A stretch of DNA of 64,000 nt from Paramacrobiotus metropolitanus (GCF_019649055.1 NW_026570290.1:372001-436000); one strand, 5' to 3'; positions 1-12,445 are shown, counted from the first letter of the stretch. Numbers and translations: made by a program. Notes: generated from the sequence alone by a model not told the origin.

Positions 1-581
1 GTGGCCCTCGGTACCATGGACCTGCAATAAAGAAAGGGAAATTTCTGTACCTAAATTCTCACAGATAGCTCTTTGGTTGCTTCACTCAGATAACTGAGAT
101 AAGCAATGTCTGTTCACCTTCTTATTTACATATGCCTTTACGATAAGTGTCACTCCATTATAGTGTCTTAGGAGAGAGCTGTAATTTCCAGTTCTACTCT
201 AAAAACAAAAAGGGAACCCAGCTGCAGCCATATTTCCAGCTGCATTCATATTTCCTATAGTTAGTTGACACTAGACAGGTGTCCAACTTTTGTTCGTATT
301 TAATTCCTTTTTAATCCCGCATATACTACCGGCTTACAAGTAGCGTCCTGCGCGCCGACATACAGAGTATAACGACAAGGTTGAATATGTCAAAACTTTC
401 TGCATAGTTTGTTTAAATACTGACTATGGCTGCTGCTGTCTTGCACAGAGTATTATCTCAAAATGTATTTTCCGGGATGGTTAGAAGTTTGAATAATTGG
501 ACCATTGGAAGACAATGTAAAACTGCCAATAAATCGCTTACTGCTTACCGCTGATTCGGCTAAACCGTCAATATCTTCGTA
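1..581. other. Non-coding stretch upstream of the first receptor
   Basis: I see no coding exon, RNA gene or clear repeat here. It is ordinary intermediate-GC intergenic sequence and presumably holds the promoter of the gene that starts at 582. Confidence 0.5.
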
Positions 582-2141
582 ATGGAAAGCGGCACAGTAT
601 CCAAGTGCAATTACAACTGGTACAAGAACTGTTCCAGTTGCATATTTTCCTTACTGCGCATGTTCGGATTGCTTACCCGTAGCTCCTCTGAATCCGTTTC
701 CAAACACTCGCTTGGCGCTATAACAGTTAAAATTGTTCTAACCCTGACGTTTATTGCAAATTTGACAGGCATTCTGTTAACCTACGTTGACGCATTAATC
801 ACCAGTAAGGAATCAAGAATGAGGTTGACCGTGGTAGCAGCCGTTTACTTTCTCTTTGGCCTATCAGGGTTATTGATTCTGCATGTGTTTGGATGCTACA
901 ATGAAAAACTCCTTGCAGTCAAGGAAAACATCGTGATGTTTATCAGTTCCGCCACTGTATCAACCATATTGCCCAAGCGGTATGTAAATATGTTCTACAT
1001 CCAGTTCACTGTTGTATGTATCGGGTTAACGCCACTGGAATGCCTACGGACGCATGGGATCTGGCACTCCTCGGTAACAATTTTCGGCCACCAGTTTTGG
1101 CCTGTGTATGCGCGCATCTTCGAGTCCGTGGCACTTGGATCGGTGACGTCAGTTAATTTATGGTTCACACTGTGTTTTGGATTCCATGCCATAACGATCG
1201 GGTCAATCTTCGATCAAATCAGGCAACGACTAGAATCGTCGTTCCACTTATACCAAACCCAACGTCTCGACAACAAGCAGTTTGCTCTGAAGATCAGGAA
1301 ATATCGGCAAGAACATCTGGCATTGACCAATATTGTCCAAGAACTGGATGTGATCTTTGGGCCGTCCAATCTCGTTATGCTATCGCTTAGCGTAATTAAC
1401 GACATTCTGTTGATCAGTATGGCGATGGGTGTGGCACCGCAACGGCTGGGATATATATACCTGCATAATACGCTACATTTGGTGCATCTGTCCTTGTCTG
1501 CTGTAGTGAGCTTATGGATGCTTGGACAAATATTGATCATCGCAGAATATTTGCATCGAAAGGTGAGCAATCGCCACTCTAAACTTTGAAGCTCTTTGCC
1601 TGACGAGCATTTCGGGTATCCACCTGATGTGCACTTATGTAAGTAATGTGTGCAACTGACTGTTTTTTTAATGTAACCAACATGCATCGCAGTATATGTA
1701 CTGATGTACAGTTTATTTTATGTGACGTATTCCGTTTCTGTACTTCACATAAATGGCGCTGTCAACGTTTAGGCACATTCCATTGAAAATATTTTGTACA
1801 ACATTTTTGAATATATCGACGAAGAGAATAACAGTCTAGAGCACCAGATTTCCAAGACACTACGCCGCCTACATCAACGTCCCGTGGAATTCACTGCGTG
1901 GAATATTGTACGGTTGAATGCTGATCTTATTCTAACGGTACAATGGAGTCATCACGAGGATATGTTCTCCCGCACGTTATAAACTTTTTAATCTAACGTC
2001 ATCTTTTTAATTACTAACGTCAATTTGTTTACTTGACAGGTTTGCGGTATTCTAGCGACGTATCTTGTGATCGTTCATGAAATCAGCAACGATAATCCTT
2101 CCCCGACAGTACTTTGCTTGTCACCCAATGTAACTGTGTAA
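582..2141 (+). CDS. Gustatory receptor-like seven-transmembrane protein (intact, 3 exons)
   Basis: Three exons: 582-1562, 1773-1937 and 2040-2141. Both introns are GT-AG and phase 0, giving 415 residues. Hydrophobic segments lie near residues 45-68, 82-103, 134-155, 185-207, 265-290 and 300-322, with the last in exon 3. Seen: the C-terminal block has the insect gustatory receptor (7tm_7) pattern, with a helix ending TLRRLHQRPVEFTAW followed by GILATYLVIVHE in the last exon. Known of the family: an ancient phase-0 intron sits just before the TY signature, and the same placement occurs here. Members are ligand-gated cation channels of chemosensory membranes. This copy is the most divergent of the family in the window. 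The ATG at 582 is the first in frame. The ligand cannot be inferred. Confidence 0.82.
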
Positions 2142-3129
2142 CCCTTTCTCCTTTGTTGCGATTTTGCTCGAATTGTAGGAAAGGCTCACCCGCTTGGTAT
2201 ATCGACATTTGTCTGTCATAACACAGTACAATGTATTGTACTACGAGAAGAAGTAGTAGGTTGCTGCTCCCCTTTCGTCGAACTCTAGTAGTTTTTTGCT
2301 AACGCGTTAATTTTGATACAGATTGACTAGCTGTTAACAACACAAGTTTCGTCTGATCCATTTTTCCGCATCGGTCTTCGCTTTCTGCTGCTGTTTCCTT
2401 CTATCGTCGGCGCCTCGACCGGCATCTTGGGAACAGAATGTACTACCTTTTAGTGTTAACTAGTCAAGAAAATAATTAAACAAGCCATCCCCACGTTCTG
2501 AGCAAAATAGATTAGAGAAAATTTATTGCCAAATTTTCGCCAAGAGTACCCGTGTCCCGTACAGTTCGCTTTAGAAGCTGCAGAATACCAACAATAATAA
2601 AGGCTTATCACATGATAGGCAGCTAGTGTACCTTCCATTCAAAGTCTAGATGTTTTTCGCTATCCACTCGAGCCTCCTTTTCCAGCACTGCGGGAGCTTC
2701 TGACATTTCTTAAAATCTAAAACAGTAGTATGCATCGGCAGCATCGCTGCCTCCCTATTGTTTCGGTGTTCCGGTGTTAGGAAATCCGATTGTCGGATAC
2801 TGATCAAAGTCGCAGCAGAATGTATCTGTATTTTGTTTGACGCTCTTACTTTATTCCAAAGACGGGCTGCTGCTAGGCTGCTGCATTCTGCACCAGTTAA
2901 GATGCCTTTCTGCTGCGTCGGTGACTAGTGAGTAGTGACTACGCCTGAACTCTGCGTTTGTGGTAATTCATTCATTCGCTGTGATGTACCAAGCACTAAC
3001 TGAAAGAGCTGACAGTTTGTGTACGAAAAGAGGTCATGCGACTGCTTTGCTTAGTGTCGTATGAACATGTTCCGACTGAGCGGTGGTTGCTCTTTGTAGT
3101 GGAGAGGTAAGACGAATAGGCGTATGTAG
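2142..3129. other. Non-coding stretch
   Basis: Short open frames occur but none has a family signature or splice context. I see no repeat of note. Confidence 0.5.
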
Positions 3130-4198
3130 ATTAGCCGTACCACTTGATAAACGCCGTACGATGGGTTAAACGCCTCCCGTGGTGGCTGCCCATTACATAG
3201 AGCCTCCGTAGAGATTTAACATTGCGCTATGCAGAGTTGCGCTGCACGGCTGCAGTCTGCAATGGTTTCTCTGCTAGTAACACTGCAGTTCTTTACTCTT
3301 TTGTGTTCAATTTTATATTACTGAAATTGATTTCAATTACATTAAAATAAATTTTTATTAAGTACGATGGAGAACTGTGTTCGATATAAGGATAATCCTT
3401 CTTTGTTTCGTTTGTGAAGCTGTACAACGCCTGTGTGTCGCTGCCGTGTAGCCTCTACGGTCTATCCATGGCGAACTTGTGAGCAGATTTTGCTGACTTT
3501 ACTTACTGACTACTGTCTTTACATTCGGAACCCGGAATGCCAAATCATCCAGCAACAGAACAGCAGATCATCCAGGAACAGTACACCAAGCTATTAAGAG
3601 AGGGAACTTCTGGAGTGGGGCAAAAAGTCAGTAAGTCACCACAGTACAGGCTACAGCGCAAAAAGAGCAATCCTACTCAGTATTATGCTAATCGAGTAGT
3701 ATTTTGCCCCACTCCAGAAGTTCCCTTTCTTAATAGCTTGGTTTACTGTTCCTGGATGACCTGCTGTTCTGTTGCTGGATGATTTGGCATTCCGGGTTCC
3801 GAATGTAAAGACAGTAGTCACTAGTCAGTAAGTAAAGTCAGCAAAATCTGCTCACAAGTTCGCCATGGATAGACCGTAGAGGCTACACGGCAGCGACACA
3901 CAGGCGTTGTACAGCTTCACAAACGAAACAAAGAGGGATTATCCTTATATCGAACACACAATTCTCCATCGTACTTAGTAAAAATTTATTTTAATGTAAC
4001 TGAAATCAATTTCAATAATTTAAAATTAAACACAAAAGAGTAAAGAACTGCAGTGTTACTAGCAGAGAAACCATTGCAGACTGCAGCGCAGCTCTGCATA
4101 GCGCAATGTTAAATCTCTACGGAGGCTCTGTGTAATGGGCAGCCACCACGGAAGGCGTTGAACCCATCGTACGGCGTTTATCAAGTGGTACGGCTAAT
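3130..4198. mobile_element. Foldback element (long near-perfect inverted repeat)
   Basis: A left arm of about 496 bp (3130-3625) is the near-perfect reverse complement of a right arm of about 497 bp (3702-4198), around a 76-bp spacer. The outer ends read ATTAGCCGTACCACTTGATA on the left and its complement on the right. Mismatches and 1-nt indels are few, so it is fairly young or kept similar by conversion. I could not see a convincing target-site duplication. The open frames inside (for example 3537-3782) merely cross the hairpin. It is either a non-autonomous foldback transposon or, if transcribed, a source of long hairpin RNA. Confidence 0.85.
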
Positions 4199-5440
4199 TC
4201 CCGCACTGGTAAACGAGCGCACAGTCTGTGAGATTTGCTGGTATATCCAGTTTATTAAAGCAGGATTCTCTGTGCGAGACTGATCCCTCCTCCAAACCTG
4301 ATTGGCCAGAAGCAGCCTTACCTTTCTGATTGGCCAGAAACAGCCGTACGGCTTTAAAGCTTTTCAAGCCTTTAAAACACACTTTATAAACTCTTACTAG
4401 GTTTTCGAAACATTAGTGCCTGTACAAACTTTTACCTGAGCTGCCAGAACAAAACAGTCCTATCTTCAGCCTTCGCCCTTACTAATGTTTCCAAACCTTA
4501 GTGCCTGTGCGAACTTTTACTTGATTAGCTAGAGCTACCAGAGCAGCCAGAACTACCAGATCAGCCAAAAACAGAACTGCCACATCATCCAGATCGTCCA
4601 AAGCCAAGCAGAAGTGTCATTTCTAATACCGCTGGGCACTGATCATTGGAAACTTTAGTAAACTTTTAAGCATTGAGGGTCTACTAAAACAAAGCTTTCA
4701 AAGGTTTAGTAAAACTAAGTTTTCAAACTAAACACAACTGAGCTCCAAAAGCTTGGTAAACTAAGCTTACTAAAGGTACGGTTTTGTAACCGAAAGGTGC
4801 GTGTGCTGGACTAACTTTTTCATCTTTTTGTAACCAAAAGGTACGTTTGCCGGATTTAGTCTTTTGCGTTTGTAGCCGAAAGATGCGTGTGCGAAATTAA
4901 CCTTTTCGGCCTTTCCAACCGAAATTTGCGTTTGTCCGAAAAAAGGTGCGTGTGCAGAATCCACACTTTCAGCCTTATTAAATGAATGGTGCGTGTGCGG
5001 AATGAACCCTTTTTGGCTTTGGTAACCGAAAAGTGCGTAATTTAGAGCTGTGTGCCCGTCACACTCCCGCCTCTAAAACTTCTTGATTGGCCATAACCAT
5101 CCTTGCGGCTTTAGACCTGTACAGCTTACTAAAACTCTTGACTTTGGTTCATTAAACAGATCCCCCCTTTAGCGTTGGTCATACTAAGCTTTCGATACCT
5201 TAGTACCTACACAAACTTAATAGGCATATCGAACCATAGCTATATCAGCCATATCAGCGATATCGAACCTTCAGCCTTAGAATTTATTAGGTTTATAAAA
5301 CCTTAGTACCTGTACCAACGTTTTCCTGGTTAACCAGATCTATAAATGGCCTTAACCTATACTAAGTTTCCGAAACTTCAGTCCCGGTTCTGCCAGAGCT
5401 ACCAGATCGCCAGATCAACCAGATTGCCAGACCAAAGCTT
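4199..5440. repeat. Degenerate repeats bordering a minisatellite
   Basis: Loose, diverged repeats recur at several places. One unit resembles CCTTAGTACCTGTACAAACT followed by CCAGAGCTACCAGAtc (around 4400, 4495, 5200, 5300 and 5385). A second, around 4770-5040, resembles GTAACCGAAAGGTGCGTGTG. They grade into the 45-bp array on the right. No gene is seen. Confidence 0.6.
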
Positions 5441-6745
5441 ACAGCCACCAAAGGCTGAAAACGGCGGGTGCCGCACGCGTGGCTTTCGGTTAAAAACGGC
5501 TTAAAAGGATGGGTACCGCAAGCGTGACCTTTGGCGGTCAATGGCTTAAAAGGCCCTAGGTAGGCGTAATAGTGCAGGTACCGCACGCGTGGCCTTCGGA
5601 GACCAAAAGCTTAACAGGCACGGGTGCAATGGGTATCGTACCCGTGGCTTTCGGTCACAAAAGGCCTAATAGGCTGGGTCTCAAAGGCATGGAAAGTTTA
5701 GCACGAGTTGGCTTGGACTAAACTTTCTATGCCTATTAGGCCTAACAGGTTTAATCAGGTAATTTGATTAATTTAAGATGAGCCCATGCGTGCGTTGCCC
5801 GCTTCAATCAAGCCTTCGGTCACCGAATGCCTTTTAGGCATTTGGCCACCGAATGCCAAGCGTGCGATACCAGCCTTCTTAAGCATTTTACAAGGAAGGC
5901 TTTGGTCACCGAAGGTCATTTAAACCTTTGGTCGCCGAAGCTCACGCGTACGGTGCGCGCCTTATTAAGCCTTTAGCCACCGAAGGTTTTTTAAGCCTTT
6001 GGTCATCAAAGTCCTTTTAAACCCTCGATCACCGTAGGCCACGCGGGCGGTACCCGCCTTATTATGCATTTCGTCACCGAGCCTTTCGGCACGGAAAGCC
6101 TTTCAAGCCTTTGGGCACCGAAGGCTTTTCAGGCGTTTGGTCACCGAAGGCCTTTCAGGAATTTGGTCACCAAAAGTGTTTCAAGCAATTGGTCACCGAA
6201 GGCCACGCGAGCGCTACCCGGCTTATAAAGCCTTTGGTCAGCGAAGGCCTCTTAAGCCTACGGTCACCGATGGTTTTTTAAGCCTTTGGTCACCGAAGGC
6301 CCCACGTGCGGTACCCGCCTTTTTGAGCTTTTGATCACCGAAGGCCACACGTGCGGTACCCGCTTTTTTGAGCTTTTGGTCACCGAGGCCGCGCGTGCGG
6401 TACCCGCCTTTTTGGAACCATTGGTGACCGAAGACCATGATTGTTTAGCCTGCTTTTTTGAGCCTTTGGTCACCGAAGGCCACACGTGCGGTACCCGCTT
6501 TTTTGAGCCTTGGGTCACCGAAGGCCAGACGTGCGGTACCCGCCCTTTTGAGCTTTTTGTCACCGAAGGCCAGACGTGCGGTACCCGCCCTTTTGAGCTT
6601 TTTGTCACCGAAGGCCACGCGTGCGGTACCCGCCCTTTTAAGCTTTTGGTCAGCGAAGGCCACGCGTGCGGTACCCGCTCTTTTGACCCTTTGGTAACCG
6701 AAGGCCACGCATGATGTGTCCCCGCTTTTAAGCATTTTGTAACCA
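5440..6745. repeat. 45-bp minisatellite array
   Basis: The unit is roughly GTCACCGAAGGCCACGCGTG then CGGTACCCGCCTTTTTGAGC and a few bases. The GTCACCG phase recurs exactly every 45 bp at 6469, 6514, 6559, 6604 and 6649, with more diverged units leftwards to about 5440. Because 45 is divisible by three, several frames on both strands stay open (up to 160 codons on minus, 142 on plus), giving 15-residue repeats such as VTEGHTCGTRFFEPL. Openness in many frames at once is what a repeat of this length produces, so I do not call a protein. Confidence 0.85.
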
Positions 6746-7157
6746 AAAAATTTCGGTTTAATCCGTTTCTAGATACAGTAACTGTATTCCCCTTTCAATA
6801 AGACCTACTTATCATATAAAACCGTTTCACTTCAAAGCGTTTAGCAAAAAGACCCAGCCGACAAAAACCGCCTTTGCACTGCAGCGCGGCGCGTAAGCGC
6901 CGCGCGCTGTGCTTGTAAACCATTAAGCCCGCCATCGCGGTAGAGAAGACAAGACCTGCTCTTTGTTTTGATTCTTCAACTACAACTACACACGTGATTC
7001 GATATTATAGCCTTATTCTCTATAAACGATCGGTGCTTTGACATTTGGGTTTTTTCGGCGCAACTGTCTGAATACGAGTACTAATTAGTAAAGGTCAAAC
7101 CTCGTTGAGTTTGAGCATCTTGTTGTTCTTTAAATAAAACAAAAAATCTATCGCGCA
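6746..7157. other. Upstream region of the MATH-BTB gene with a GC hairpin
   Basis: Non-coding. At 6884-6905 there is a perfect 9-bp stem (GCGCGGCGC, loop GTAA, GCGCCGCGC). The rest may hold the promoter of the gene at 7158. Nothing else is seen. Confidence 0.5.
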
Positions 7158-8375
7158 ATGGATTCGCTACACAAAGCAGTTGCCGTTGTCGAAGACCGAA
7201 CCAGTCGGGAATCGGTATTCTTCACCTTGAAGTGGACCATTCGGGATTTCCACACTTATCGATGCTATCCAGGATTCAAGCGCATGCCCAGTCGAGGTCT
7301 TACTATGTCCGAGATAGGAATCACCGATTTTGTGGGACGCTGGCGCATATCCGTTGTTCCTCGTTATGGGTCATATCGTGATCCAGATCAAAGTTATGTT
7401 GGTGTGTATTTAGAGTTAGCTGAAGCCTACAGAACCCCACCCGTGACAGCGCTGTTCACGATGAGGTTGGTTCATAGCTGCGTGGTTATTTGCATGTTTT
7501 GCTGAAGAATTGGCAATTCTTTATGTACTGAAGTTTGCTGTCAACAACAAACTTTTCAACCTTAACTATTTAGACGAATTTCAGCATGATGACTGGAAGG
7601 CTCAGGATACTCTAGTTCGGGATCCCGTAACGTTATCCGAGATTTTCAGCGCAAATAACGCTCATTATGGGGATGGTTATTTCGAAAGCCACAATCACCT
7701 ATTCGGCTGTGCCAATCAGCCTGGACTCATCAAAGACGACGAGATCAAATTACAATCCAAGTGACAATGTATGCCCCTAACAAGGAGCCGGACACCATTC
7801 GCGTGCCGTCAGTGTTAGCGCCTGTTAAAAACTTTTCAGATTTTCTCAATCGCCAAATGGAACTGTTGCATTCACGGAACAACCATCACGCCGACTTTGT
7901 CTTGCGTTCCAGTGATGGCCACAAGTTCCCCGTACACCGTTTCCAGCTGGCAGCCCATTCACCGGTCTTCGCCGCCATGCTGTCTCATGACGTTCGAGAG
8001 AAACGAACATCCCGATGCGATCTAATCGATGTCGATAAGGAAACTGTGGAGATTCTCCTGGATTACCTGTACGCATTTAACACCGCCCGGATTAATGGAA
8101 CAAATGCGGAAAAAGCGCTGGCCATGGCGGATAAATACGAGATCATGGATCTGTGCTCCATTTGTGAAGGGATACTGATTAAGAGTCTGGCGGTGGAGAA
8201 TGTGGTGCGTCGGTTCATTATGGCTCATCAACGAGGATTGAAAATTTTAAAGGAAGTTGCATTGCGTCTCATGCGACAGAATATTGACGTAATTGGAGAG
8301 GACAGCGTATTGCAAACGGCCATCCAATCGGAGCCGGCCCTGCTGCAAATAATCATGGGATGCTTTCCGAAATGA
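7158..8375 (+). pseudogene. MATH-BTB (SPOP/TDPOZ-like) gene, probably broken
   Basis: Three open blocks follow one another in different frames. 7158 to about 7470 is the first half of a MATH domain (substrate-binding TRAF-like fold). 7510-7757 carries the second MATH half, with FSANNAHYGDGYF and LIKDDEI. 7761-8375 is a complete BTB/POZ domain plus BACK-like tail, with ADFVLRSSDGHKFPVHRF, LAAHSPVFAAML and LLDYLYAFNT. Known role of the family: Cullin-3 adaptor that presents MATH-bound substrates for ubiquitination. The first break could be a small intron, although no strong GT-AG pair restores the frame. The second, at about 7746, looks like a 5-nt insertion (AAATT) after codons for DDEI; skipping it would restore the family pattern. 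The BTB part alone is fully open. Family identity is sure; functionality is doubtful. Confidence 0.75.
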
Positions 8376-8717
8376 TGGGGACCATTATTTGCAAGGTCAA
8401 TTTTCTGAAAGTAAATGCTAATGCTCTTTTTTTCGATTAAATATCTGCACATTTGATATGTTTCTTTAACGGCACATGCGATAACAATATTATTTTTCTT
8501 AATCGTTGTCAACTTTCTTTATTGGGTTAAGCGTTGGTATTCTTTTTCGAAATTTCCGTTATTGTAAATGCAAGTGGTGGGTTTTCTTTTATTTGGACAT
8601 ATTTACTATTATTTGGACAGACGTATTGGACATACTTATTATTTGGACATATTTACTTTTATTTGGACAGACATATTGGACATATTTAGCTGCGGTGATT
8701 TTGAACATTACCGTTTC
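8376..8717. repeat. Non-coding gap with a ~50-bp tandem duplication
   Basis: At about 8588-8690, TTATTTGGACATATTTACT and GGACAGACATATTGGACAT recur in two tandem copies roughly 50 bp apart. Otherwise the segment is AT-rich with no gene seen. Confidence 0.6.
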
Positions 8718-8832
8718 AAAGCGGATCGGATGGACCTAAATAAAATACTGCGTGGGTTACCGGGTTGTCAACCTGTGATGTCGTGTTTACGGCTGGAAAT
8801 ATCTTGTTGACACAAAATACATTCTGACGGTA
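8718..8832 (+). pseudogene. Relic of gustatory receptor-like exon 2
   Basis: This stretch aligns by eye with the 3' two-thirds of exon 2 of the receptor at 9403. Shared runs are AATAAAAtACTGCGT, gTcgtGTTtACGGCTGGaAA and the end ATTCTGACG followed by GTAA. In-frame stops and small indels destroy the reading frame. No matching exon 1 or exon 3 is seen beside it, so it is an isolated decayed exon. Confidence 0.6.
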
Positions 8833-9402
8833 AAGCTTTGGTTGTGTCAACTTGTGTGGAAGCAGTGGAACTATAAAGAAAGCGGCAACAGCAATACCGT
8901 TCTTAACGTTCGTGTTCACTGATCATTATGCTTTAACGCGGATCAGGAGGTCACAACGAGAGTGACAAACAACAACGAAAACGTTATGCGCGATGAAATG
9001 TAAAATATAAAAAATACGCATCCTGCATAGCGCGGACCCATTAAAAGAAGCTTGTCAACTTTGTCTAATGTGTCAACAAAACTGACAGCATAATGCACGG
9101 GAAAAATGAGATCCGCTGATGATCTAGTGTTACATTATGCAGCCATTTTGTAAAAACACTTTTGCCGGTACTCCCGTACTCAGACACATGTTCAGTTTTC
9201 CGAACAGCTGTAGGTAGACTTTGAAGTCGGTGATCTGCAAAACCGCAATGCAACACTGGAGGTTACATTAGCCTCTGATTCTCATCCGGGATATGATGGT
9301 GCAGTCGGTAATATTTTTCATACGAGTATCTGTACAGTAAGCTGTTGACTATTGCTGAAAGCTGAAAGTAAGTTGTTGACTATTGCTGAAAGCTCCGAGA
9401 AA
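8833..9402. other. Intergenic region before the second receptor
   Basis: No coding signal. Just before the ATG at 9403, a segment resembling AAAGTAAGTTGTTGACTATTG is repeated (about 9330-9395). Confidence 0.45.
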
Positions 9403-10994
9403 ATGTTTGACAAATATTCACGTTGTCTTTTACTGTGGTTACGAGTACACGGAATGTGTCCTTGGCAGCACGTTAATGCCGGAGTTAAACTGTTGCCTTA
9501 TTCTATAGTTTCTGGAATTTTCTTGATTACACTGGCCTTATTCGCCCTCGTTGTTGACTTTTTAATGTATTCGCACACTTGGGTTACTACTAATGAATCG
9601 AAAATTCCACTGACCCTTGTGGCTGGTCTGTTTATCCTAACTGCATTTCTAGTACCTGTATACGCATCCGTGTTGGCATGGCATAGCAAACCGCTACCGG
9701 GTATAATGGAAGAATTACACCGATGTGTCCAAAGTTTACCGTTCATAACGCGCACACTAAAACGTTACTGTGTGTGGTTTGCTGTCTGCTTAAATGGAGT
9801 ACTTAGCATCTTTGCTTTTCTCACGGTACTGCGTCTGCGGGATGCTTGGCACCAAAAAGAAATCCTCTACGGCTTCCAGTTTTATGCTGTATATGGACAC
9901 GTTCTCCAATTTATCCTAAATTGCGGAATCAGTTCTGTGGCTGTAGTGTTCTCTTTGTCGTTTGCCATCTTTTCTGTGACCTTGGGGTCTGCGTTCAAGC
10001 AGGTTGGGCAGGAATGCGCAGCATACTACCGAACGTATAAGGATGGTGACGCGGATTTTAAGGCAGTTATCGCGGGAATAAATAAATGCCGACACGAGCA
10101 TCTTGAGCTGTCGGACATTGTTCGACGTCTGGATGATATCTATGCACCGTCCAATCTCATTGGTTTAACGTTAGAAGTTCTCCTGGTGGTCTTCATGATC
10201 GGGATAGTAATCGGTGTCGCTCCTTCAAAGCTTGGGTACATGTTTACGAACAACACGATGGATCTGGTACATTGCTCGTTTGTTGCATCAGCTAATTTGT
10301 TCATACTGATGCAGAGGGTGACCGCAGCGGCCTATATGCAGAAGCAGGTGAATGGCACTTGTCCATGGACATGCGTGGTTTTTCAGTTCGACTTGTGTAA
10401 AAACAAACTTTTTAACGTTATAGCGTTTTATTATGTACTAGTACTTTTGCGATAAGCAGATTATTTTAATGGTCCCGTGCGACATGATGTAAATAATTTT
10501 TGAAGAGATTGTTGCTGACCTAATAATAGTCACGTTACTCACATACGAACCGGCACCCAAATACCAGCGGGTATAGAATCGTATTAATGACAAGTTGGCC
10601 TGGCTTCAGTTAGGAGCAAACCGTGGCTGGTTAGGACCACTTACAACGTTTTCTCGTAGGCGCATTCGATTGTGGTCATTTTAAGCATCGCGTCGGAAAA
10701 GCTTAACAGCGAAGACGGTGGATTAGAGGTGCAGATAAATAAAACACTGCGTCGCTTACGAGATTGTCCTGTCGCGTTCACGGCTGGGAACATCCTTACG
10801 CTGAACACCGAGTTCATTCTGTCGGTAAGGTTTTACCAGTTTTTGAAACTACGAAAACAACGCGACGTCACTGATAACTAACAGTGTTACCGTTTCAGGT
10901 CTCCGGCATTCTTATTACGTACGTTCTGGTGCTGTATGAGATGAATTCCAAAGACGATCACCATGCTGCGTTCTCATGCAACTGTACAACGTAA
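9403..10994 (+). CDS. Gustatory receptor-like seven-transmembrane protein (intact, 3 exons)
   Basis: Exons 9403-10347, 10660-10824 and 10899-10994, with phase-0 GT-AG introns, encode 401 residues. The start is the ATG in AAAATGTTTGAC; the open frame runs further upstream but only through non-ATG codons. Exon 1 begins MFDKYSR and has HGMCPWQ, KPLPGIMEELHR and CRHEHLELSDIVRRLDDIYA before the fifth and sixth membrane segments. Exon 2 has INKTLRRLRDCPVAFTAGN, and exon 3 has VSGILITYVLVLYEMN, the gustatory-receptor C-terminal signature with TY. Exon sizes match the genes at 29943 and 60444, so these form one recent family. The expected role is a chemosensory cation channel in the plasma membrane; the ligand is unknown. 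Confidence 0.85.
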
Positions 10995-12445
10995 ACACAC
11001 CCTTGTATTCTCGATCATCAGCTCAAGCCCGTATCTTCTTTTATTTACTCTCGTGAGGCGAGTGTCAATAAAATAGCATTAGCCATTATGACAGTTATCG
11101 TTCACTCAGATGGATGTCTTTATTATTCGTTAAATAGAGCGCATATTCGTTGAGCGACACTTCAAGGGAAGTTTAATCTAACAAGCAGTTACTGTATCAA
11201 ATTTTCTTCATGACGGACCACGAACAATTCCCTCTGGCCCAAACTTATCAACAGTGAACCAGCGATTACTGTTTTAAACAATTTGTCAAGGATTACAGTA
11301 CTTCGGCTTTTCTCAATAACAGCTATCAATTATGCTGCATAGTGTGAATAACGGGTCATCACACCCGCCACATGTGGCGAGTTACAGTAAAATTGATCCA
11401 TTGTACATTATAATTGACATGTACAGGAAGTGGTCATGCATGGTTTAGAGCTGAAGACTTTGATACTTAATGTATATCGGCTAGTTGTCACAAATACAAT
11501 GGCAGATATTTCCAAAGGCATATGAATTACGAAGGACAACAATCGGAACAAAAACCAAAATGTGTCATGTGGGTGTTTCTAAAATTACATGCACATCAGC
11601 TATAAAATCAAGCGCAAAAATTTGTGTTTCCTAATTCTGAATATGAATGTGAGTTGTTAGCATTCAAGTCGAAATTTCTAGACGGCATCATTTTATGGTG
11701 TACTACTGTGGGTTACTGCAGTCGCATGGCATCTGCATCCTGCAGTCGTTCGCGGCCTAAGGACGTTGAGCCAGTGTTTCGCCGTTGGTTCGTAATTTTG
11801 TAAATATGTACCTATGTATATATAATAAATCACACTGCGGTGAACCCTAAAATAGGCCAACGTCTAAAGTTAAAGCAATTTCTGTCCCTCTGTCGCGTTA
11901 CATTTCGGCCGCACAGGATCACTTCCGCCACCGCTCAGTTTAGCCGAGGCTTACTTCGGCCAGCACTTATTTCGGCCACCTCTCATTTTTTCAACGGTAC
12001 AGAACATTCCGGCCATCTTTAAATTGCTTAAGCTAGTTGTATCCTTATCACCTCTGCGCTGTTTGCAGTTCAAGTCTTGTTGATCGAAGTGCTTAGTGTC
12101 TGTTGATTGCTTGTTGATCATAGGACAGACCTAGTGCTGCCATGCCCATATAACATTGTTCATTACAGTATATTACTATCATTTCAAGTTGAGGAACAAT
12201 GTCTTATCTTATCCTGGCCCTGAACCCGGACATGAATAGTAATTTACAAATAACTATGATTTATCTGACTGATCTGAAATTAATGTTGACATCGATTCTC
12301 AAGCATTATCAACCTAAGTTGGTAAATAAACATCGCACAAGAAGTTTGACCGATTCCTATACATAGAAAACAAAAGAAACACCCCTTTGAGCAGGTAATA
12401 ATTATTCTTAGTTAATTTTCTTTAGTGCTCATTGATGCCAATGCA
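10995..12445. other. Non-coding stretch
   Basis: Only short frames without family signatures. The text at 11870-12010 (several CGGCC-containing phrases such as TTCGGCCACC) is slightly repetitive. I see no gene. Confidence 0.5.

Noticed and set aside
3537-3782. 81-codon frame in the foldback
   Set aside because: It runs from one arm through the loop into the other arm, so its peptide simply reflects the palindrome.
6264-6746. 160-codon minus-strand frame with HVWPSVTKSSKGRVP repeats, and overlapping plus frames
   Set aside because: Open frames in several phases are a by-product of a 45-bp tandem repeat; no start context, splice site or non-repeat domain supports translation.
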